A DNA stretch of 64,000 nt, from contig NC_058149.1 of the NCBI RefSeq assembly GCF_011075055.1, positions 6,330,449 through 6,394,448 on the forward strand. The letters run 5' to 3'. Of this stretch, positions 57,051-64,000 are shown in pieces. Numbering within the stretch: the first letter of the stretch is position 1; each line of letters begins with the position of its first letter. Under the pieces are notes generated by a model. That model was not told the origin of the DNA. It searched no databases and saw only the letters and a program-made list of their open reading frames with translations. The translations under genes were made by a program, and so were the position numbers. Origin of the DNA: Mangifera indica (lineage: Eukaryota; Streptophyta; Magnoliopsida; Sapindales; Anacardiaceae).

Positions 57051-58099
57051 GGTTTATAGTGACATAGTCATGGCCCCCATATCAGACGATAAGTTTTATT
57101 ATATCACTACATAACGCAAAACTATCGTTAACCAATATACTTCATTTCTGCTACAAAACAAAGCTCCCATTGATCATATAGTGTCATTTAGCAATGTCTC
57201 ATGACCCCTACATCACAATGATGTACAAGTTTCACATAATGTCAAATGAACTTTTCTTACTCACACTTACCATGTAGTCCAATCTCTCCATCGTTATATA
57301 TTGATTAAACTTGGATTCATGGAACGTTAAAATCCAATATTTAATCTTTTCGAATATCAAGTCATACCTCAGAACGTGCCATATCAAAACTCTTTTCATG
57401 TGAACTTTTATTTATACTGGCCAATGTCTTAGATTTCATGTTTCTCGATATTCGTATAAAAACTCGAGAGCAGTCGAGCTGACGGATCCCTATATGATCA
57501 TCACTTGCCTTCTTGCTCAAGCAACATATGATCAAAGCGGCTTCTGAATGAGACATGAGCAGTCTCGTGGTATACACCAGATAACCATACATTCCAGAAT
57601 GAGGCACAATTGTGATATATCAAGTCAAAGGATCTATACACTAGTATGATTTATAATGTATCATTGACTACATATTAATGCCTATATGATCATCATTCAG
57701 CGCTCATGTTCAATAAACAGTATAGTATAATAACCTTTGATTAGTTCTCTAACCATCAAATGGTTCTATTGTTTACCTATGTGTATATCCACCATGTTTA
57801 ATATCATCCACTGATATACTATGGTGATATAGCACACACACACTATATAATACTATTGCCCAAATAGATTGCCTATGTAGGGAACGATTTGATGACGTTT
57901 ATTGAAACTCATTAGGACCTTTCACATGTCATATGCATGTAGCTAATATGGATATAATATACAACTACAACATAGATATAAAAGTGACGCAGAAAACATA
58001 TAAAGTATGATAGAACTCTTCTTTTATTAATAATGTATATGCAAGATATACAACCCTTGAAACCAACAAAGCGATTGGTTTTTAGGGCATATTCTAACA
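57050..58099 (-). repeat. 3' LTR of the copia element (left edge uncertain)
   Basis: On the minus strand it starts TGTTAGAATATGCCCTAAAA at 58099, a very common plant copia LTR start, next to a purine tract (agtgggagttc). A 'ttattaataaaagaag' block and a (CA)n run at 57833-57843 lie within. Without a second copy the left edge is only a guess. Confidence 0.55.
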
Positions 58100-58112
58100 A
58101 GAACTCCCACTT
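58100..58112 (-). promoter_or_regulatory. Polypurine tract of minus-strand copia
   Basis: Minus-strand AAGTGGGAGTTCT directly before the LTR start, after GCAAGTGGGAG-type text usual for copia. Confidence 0.7.
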
Positions 58113-58149
58113 GCACTAAAGCCAATCATTATAGTACCTAATGCCCATC

Positions 58150-61100
58150 ATCTCTAGATGTTGGTCTAGTAGTGTTTGCATTAGTGCTTTAGTTAGTTGG
58201 TTTGCAAGATTGTCCGTCGAAGCAATCTTCTAAATAACAATATCTCCAGCTCCAACGAATTCTCTCAAGATGTGATATTTTTGTTGAACATGTTTTAACC
58301 TTTGATGCACTCTTGGTTCCTTTGCCTGTGTAATGGCACCAATATTTTCACAAAATATAATTATTAGTTGACTCATCTGAGGAACCACACCCAACTCTGT
58401 GGCAAATTTATGCATCTAAATGTCCTCTTTCACAGCTTCTGAAGCAGCAATATACTTAGCTTCTGTAGTAGAGTCTACAGTAGTCAACTGTTTGGCATTT
58501 TTCCAACTGATTGAGTCTCTATTACAAACAAAAACAAATACAGACATAAACTTTTTATCGTTTACATTTGACTAAAAGTCAGAATCTAAGTATCCATTGA
58601 GCGTCAACTCTGAACCCTTATAATCCAGTATTAACTCCTTAGTCATTCTTAAATATTTCAGGATAACTTTTACTGTTGTCCCATGTCTTTCTCTAGGATT
58701 TGACTGATGTTTGCTTACTACACTAACTGCAAAAGCAATGTCTGGTCATGTACATAACACGACGTACATGAGACTACCTACTACCAAAGCATATGGCATC
58801 TCATGTATTTGTTGTCGCTCCTCATCAGTCTTTGGATATATATCTTTTGATAGATGTGTTCTATGAGGAAACGGTAGAAGACCTCTCTTAGAGTCTTGCA
58901 TGTGAAATGTTTCAACATTTTCTCTATGTACAACTTTTGATATAATCCTATTAATCTTTTCACTTTATCTCTATAGATATGAATACTTAAAATACAGGTT
59001 GCTCTCCTAGATCCTTCATAGAGAAAGATTTTGCTAACCATAATTTAACCTCAGTCATAGTGACAATGTCGTTTCCAATTAATAATATGTCATCTACAAA
59101 TAAGACTAGGAAAACGACAATTTTATCCCTATCCGATTTATAGACATATAACTCATATGGATTTTTAATGAAATCGAATACTCGAATCATTTCATCAAAC
59201 CGGATATTCTAGCTTCTTCAACTTGTTTCAATCCATATATAGATCAATGTAGTTTGCACATTTTACGCCTCTCGATAGTTGATACAAAACCGATTGGTTG
59301 TTTCATATAGATATTTTTCTCAATATACCCATTGAGAAAAGTAGTTTTAACATATATCTGTCATATTTCATAATCATAGTGTGCTACGATGGCTAGCAGG
59401 ATTCTGATGGATTTAAGCATCGTGACTGGTGAAAAAGTCTCCTCATAATCCAACCTTTGTTTTTTAGTATAACCTTTAGCTACCAATCAAACTTTAGAAG
59501 TTTCAACTTTTCCATCTTTGCCAATTTTCCTCTTAAAGATCCATTTACATCCAATCGAAACTATTCTATCAGGTGGATCAACAAGTATCCATACTTGATT
59601 GGCATTCAAAGATTCAATTTCCAGTATTGCCTCTTAGGAGGTTTTTGGATCCTCTAGATGCTCAGTTTCTCTTATTAGAAGTGATTCAAAATCCCCTTAT
59701 GTCGGAAATCCATATCTCTCGAGTGGCCAATACACTCTAACAGACTTTTTTACTTGAGCCATTGTAGTTGGTACAAGCGATTGTATACTGGGAGGATTTA
59801 CCTGAATAGGCTTGGTTACGGGCTCTCCAAACTCTTCTTCGAGCATAATTTTCCTTCCTACACCAGCTTCTTCCAAGAACTCTTTCTCGAGAAAATGTGT
59901 ATTTTTACTGACTATAATCCTTCGATCAGAGTGAAGGTAGAAATAATATCCTAAACTTTCTTTTGGATACTTGATTAACCGACCATTTTCTGCTCGGGAC
60001 ACCAATTTATCAATTTTAACCACTTTGACAAATGTTGGATATCCTCAGATTTTCAAGTAGTTTACACTTGGAAGTCTGTGATACCATAATTCATATAGTG
60101 TCTTTCGAATGGACTTTGATGGTGTTTTATTCAACACATGTAGTGTTGTCTGAAAAGCATATCCCCATAAATAAACTGGCAAGTTAGTAAAACTCATCAT
60201 AGATCGTACCACATCTAACAAAGTACGATTTCTCCATTCAGACACACCATTATGTTGTCGTGTGAATGACGAAATTCTATACTCAAGTATTCACCTCTAC
60301 TATCTGAATGCAAAGCTTTAATATTCTTTCCAGTTTAGTTTTCTACTTCCTTTTAGAACTCTATAAACTTTTCAAAAGCTTCATATTTATATTTTATCAA
60401 ATACAAATATCCGTATGGAGAATAATCATCGATAAAGGTAATGAAGTATGAAAAACCTCCTTGAGTCATTTCATTAAAAGGGCCACACATATCAGTGTGT
60501 ATAAATTCTAATATATTTTTTGCTCGTTCTCCTTTATTTTTAAACGAAAGCTTGATCATTTTTTCTTGAATATAAGATTCACAAGTAGGTTATGGTTCTA
60601 AACCCAATGAACCTACAAGTCCATTTTCCCCTAATTGTCTAATCTGGTCTTCTCCAATATGACCAAATTTGTTATGCCATAGAACTATTGGATTTATGTG
60701 TTCTCTTGTTCTCTAATATAGTGCTATGTAAATCAAGTTCTACCATATACAAACCATTTGTATTGATAGCATTTCCTACTAATCTATTCCCAAAATAAAT
60801 GAGACATTCATTTCCATTAAATGTAAATTGATAACCATTTTTACACAAAACTGGAATAGAGATGATATTCCTAATGGCATTAGCAAAATACAAAGTTTTA
60901 TACAAAGTTATTACATGTGTAGTAGGTAACTATACATTACATACACCTACAACCTCTATGGGAACTCGTGTACCATCGGTCAGTCTCAGTGTGATCTCAC
61001 ATGTCTCAAGGCAAAACTATTTTGCAAATGTTGTAAACAAGCACAAACATGTGAAGTTACAGCAGAATCCAATATCCAGGAATCAATGTTTGAATTAACA

Positions 61101-62058
61101 TTTAATTCAAATTCAATTACATAACACTGATATATACTTGTTTTGCTTTTTCTTAGATCATCAAGGTATAGAGGGCAGTTCCTCTTCCAATGCCCCTCTT
61201 GGTTACAATAAAAGCAATTGCTCTTCTCGTTATTCTTTTCTTTCTGTTGAACAGATGGTCGTAGAAGCTGAGAATGTGATAGCCCAATGCCAAAACCCTT
61301 CATCCTAGAAGGCTTGGAAATGGTTTTCTTAAAACCTTTTCTTTGTACTTTTAGTCCACCAGATCCTATTTATGAACCTCTTCTCCAAGGCTTTTGAGCT
61401 TGCCTCTTTTTACTCTCGTGGCAAAGTAAGCTAGCAACTCAGTTGGCGTTTTCCCTTTCTTTTCATTATTGTAAAATTCTTGAATATCATTGAGAAGCTC
61501 AGGGAGAGTGCACTTAATCTTATTGAGATTATAATTTGTAATAAACGACTTAAAAGTTAGAAGGAGTGAATAGAGAATCAAATTCACCCGAACATTATGC
61601 AACAAATTGGTGCCCATAATTTGTAACTCTCCACTCTTATTAATCATTTTAATAACATGATCATATAGGGAAACGCCCTCCTTAAGTTGTATGCTAAATA
61701 TTGAAGTCAACAAATTATATTCCTTCACTCGAGCATTTTCACTATATAATTCTCTTAAAGTAGTGATAATTTCATATGCACTCTGCACGTTCTCAAACCG
61801 AGTTTGAAGTTCAGAGTTCATTGATGCCAACATATAACTGCAAACTCGTAAGTCGGCATCTACCCATTCAACATAAGCCTTTTACTCTTCCTTAGGTGCA
61901 TCAGGGTCTACTACTGCTGGTAAAAGTGCCTTTAAGACATAAGCTGACTTTTCAAGATTGAGAACAATTGTCAGATTTCTCAACCAATCTTTAAAATTAT
62001 GACCAATAAGCACATGAGAGTCCATCAATTTTAGGAGTATATTGTTTGTCAATGACAT
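58150..62058 (-). pseudogene. Copia gag-pol, minus strand, comparatively well preserved but broken
   Basis: Gag starts at the ATG at 62058 (MSLTNNILLKLMDSHVLIGH) and continues after one stop into MLASMNSELQTRF (61833). UBN2-type gag covers 62058-61366. The zinc knuckle CFYCNQEGHWKRNC (CX2CX4HX4C) is near 61200, and protease DSWILDSAVTSHVC near 61060, with the usual DSG changed to DSA. Gag-pre-integrase is at 60905-60672. Integrase is at 60559-60045 (LEFIHTDMCGPF, FITFIDDYS, LPVYLWGYAFQTTLHVLNKT). RT contains LFVDDILLIGND (59096) with intact VDD. RNase H is near 58490-58150 (STTEAKYIAASEAVKEDI, REFVGAGDIVI). About 8-10 stops or frameshifts separate the pieces, and the altered protease site confirms that it is not functional. 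Gene order marks it as copia, probably Tork-like by its LTR start. Confidence 0.85.
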
Positions 62059-62620
62059 TTTGAGATTCTATATCACAAGAGAGATTGCTACAAGAAATAA
62101 CAAATTCATTAGTAATTACCAATAAACCTAATCTTATTAGCTTTCACTATTTTATTCAAATGTTATACTTCCTCGGCTAAAGATTCGGAAAGCTCATTGG
62201 ATCACTTTCTAGTGGGGAATCAAGTTCTTATCAAAGCTGACAAACCGCACATAATATATCTAAGTCCGTCAAGCTCAATAAGTAGGAATCGATTTCCTTT
62301 TACATTCCAAATACAAGTTATGATTCATGTGAGCCTCTAGCTTTGAGCACCACACATAATAGATTTAAGCACTCTAAACTAGTCAAATTCAACTCATCGT
62401 GCTTTCCGGATATAATACCCCATCACTTCCGCACATAATAGAATTTAGGGAATGACAGAAATAGTACTCCAGACACCAATCGACTAATTTTACGTCATAT
62501 GGCATAGTATCCATCACATAATAAAAATCTAGGATTTCCAGCCTTATGGCGTAACCCTAATCGACTCACAATGGAAGGCTCAAATTTGATATTGAAAATT
62601 TGGGGAAGATTTTATTATTA
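62059..62620 (-). other. Leader-like region upstream of copia gag with spaced repeats
   Basis: Upstream of the gag ATG the minus strand has a splice-acceptor-like tatttcttgtag near 62085. The word (g/a)cacataata(t/g/a)a recurs at 62249, 62352, 62433 and 62514, about 80-100 bp apart. No primer site or LTR was recognised, so the 5' LTR is either beyond the window or lost. Confidence 0.35.
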
Positions 62621-64000
62621 TTAATTAGGTTCAGTTTATATCTTGAGTAGTCTATTATGTATCTTTGGATACGTATTTGTCACCCAAGACATGTTACTAA
62701 ACCATATTTTTATAATTTATGCCATTGAAAACTTTTTTAATATCCTAAATGGTATTGTAAGAATATTTCATGCCTAAAAGTTTTAGTTCTCTAAAACACA
62801 AAATTATGTATTATATGTCATAAATAAATTACATGATAATATAAAATATAAAACTTAGGCATGCTATTTAACACATATTAACTATATTATTCAATAATCA
62901 AAAGAAGTCATATTTTCATAAAACATAGCATATAACATATCTAAAATGTACATTAGGTTGATCTTGCATATAAGAGATCCAATATCTTATAACTTAATCC
63001 TTGACTAGCAAACTTGAGTTCTTATTTATGTATCTAAGACAACAAACATATCCAATATGTTAAGTCCATTTCAATCTAGCATACGTAATGTTAAGCATTT
63101 AGATGCATGATGTTTAGCATGTCATAATGTGTCATATATAGCATACACATGTCACACATTAATGCTATCACATATATCTATAATAACATGACATTGTGGA
63201 CACCATATTAATATTTGTAATACCATAGTCAAACATTCAAACTTAGAAATTAAATTTGTAATTTGGTAAACTTAACAAATAATTTACCATACTTTATGTC
63301 TTTATTCAAGTTTGCTAAAACACAAACACATCCAATGTTTGGTGTCTACAAGATCAAACCATAACAAGTATCCAAAGTAATTAAACCAAAATTTTATATT
63401 AAATTTTTCTTGAAACCAACCATGAAACCCCAACTCTTGATGTTTCCAAAACACATACCAAGTTCACCAAATTCTCACTAAACATGTTTCAATTTATACT
63501 TAAACATGAATAGATTTTATAATGACAAGTTGTAAAATAAATATATAACACATGCCTAATGTGAGCCAAATTCACAAGTGTCATGCATTTCACCAAATCA
63601 TGACATATATGAATCATCCATCACTCAAACATAATCCATCTCACCATGTAATAATTATTCAAGCATGAATATGGTTCCTCATAATGTAATTTATCCAATC
63701 CAAGCTATCAAGAATTCAATTCTCAATCAAACCAAGTCAAACACTATTTTAATGAATTAATAACAATTCAATCAACATTGAATGTTATTTCCATCAACCA
63801 AACACATGGAAATCATGTCAACTTATTCATGCCCTTCACCAAGTCATACAAACTAAGTTTCTTAAAGACACACTCCTATGTAAAGTCAAGATTAAAATTC
63901 ATGTGTATATCATGACAATCATGTATAAATCATGATTAAACCATTAATTTCAAAAGCACCCAAATTTCTAAAATTAGGTTTTTTTTTTTTTACGTCGAAA
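62621..64000. other. No gene seen
   Basis: Very AT-rich. A run of T lies at about 63979-63991. No LTR matching 57050-58099 was seen and no coding region could be supported. Confidence 0.5.

Noticed and set aside
1..64000. CRISPR arrays, riboswitches, bacterial operons or rRNA genes
   Set aside because: No evenly spaced identical short repeats with unique spacers and no prokaryotic gene organisation; the sequence is plant nuclear DNA.

Overview
This window looks like AT-rich nuclear DNA of a flowering plant, most likely a eudicot. The evidence is spliced exons with GT/AG borders, plant LTR retrotransposons of both the Ty3/gypsy and Ty1/copia types, plant hAT and Mutator-like elements, a piece that resembles plastid DNA, and captured fragments of plant genes (SPL, AGO4-type Argonaute, BIG ARF-GEF, a methyltransferase-like gene). 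No bacterial-type operon, CRISPR array, rRNA gene or intact tRNA gene was seen.

Only one host gene reads as intact: a plus-strand gene for a 160-residue thioredoxin-fold protein that lacks a CXXC motif. It is rebuilt from six exons between 25126 and 41746. Its 483 nt of coding sequence spans 16.6 kb because introns 4 and 5 (about 8.8 and 6.3 kb) are swollen by retrotransposons. Intron 4 holds a decayed gypsy element. Inside its pol lies a younger 3.5 kb minus-strand LTR element (29771-33314) that has a perfect 5-bp target duplication, 578-bp LTRs about 3% diverged, and a cargo made of an SPL12-like fragment joined to an AGO4-like fragment. Intron 5 holds a second gypsy element with a 467-bp solo LTR nested in its left LTR.

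Layout: 1-3020 decayed gypsy pol, LTR-like DNA and tandem repeats; 3906-7192 probable solo LTR carrying fold-back element A; 7193-8806 fragment of an LTR element with a methyltransferase-like piece; 9697-13666 decayed copia element with both LTRs; 14130-15110 degenerate tandem repeats; 16636-17524 fold-back element B; about 18340-18670 plastid-like insertion; about 19357-24499 hAT element with a broken transposase and a BIG-type ARF-GEF fragment; 25126-41746 the thioredoxin-fold gene; 42229-43418 non-autonomous hAT-like element; about 45882-47117 copia-type LTR; 48380-54601 minus-strand gypsy element with both LTRs, the right one split by fold-back element C; about 57050-62060 minus-strand copia element, the least decayed autonomous element here; the rest shows no gene.

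The most notable observations are (i) the SPL12/AGO4 double gene capture, lying antisense inside an intron of an intact gene; (ii) three copies of a Mutator-like fold-back family with 9-bp target duplications, one validated by an empty site in the sister LTR of the same retroelement; and (iii) captured host-gene fragments in three unrelated elements within 64 kb. All identifications come from reading the sequence and from recall of protein families; no database search was run.
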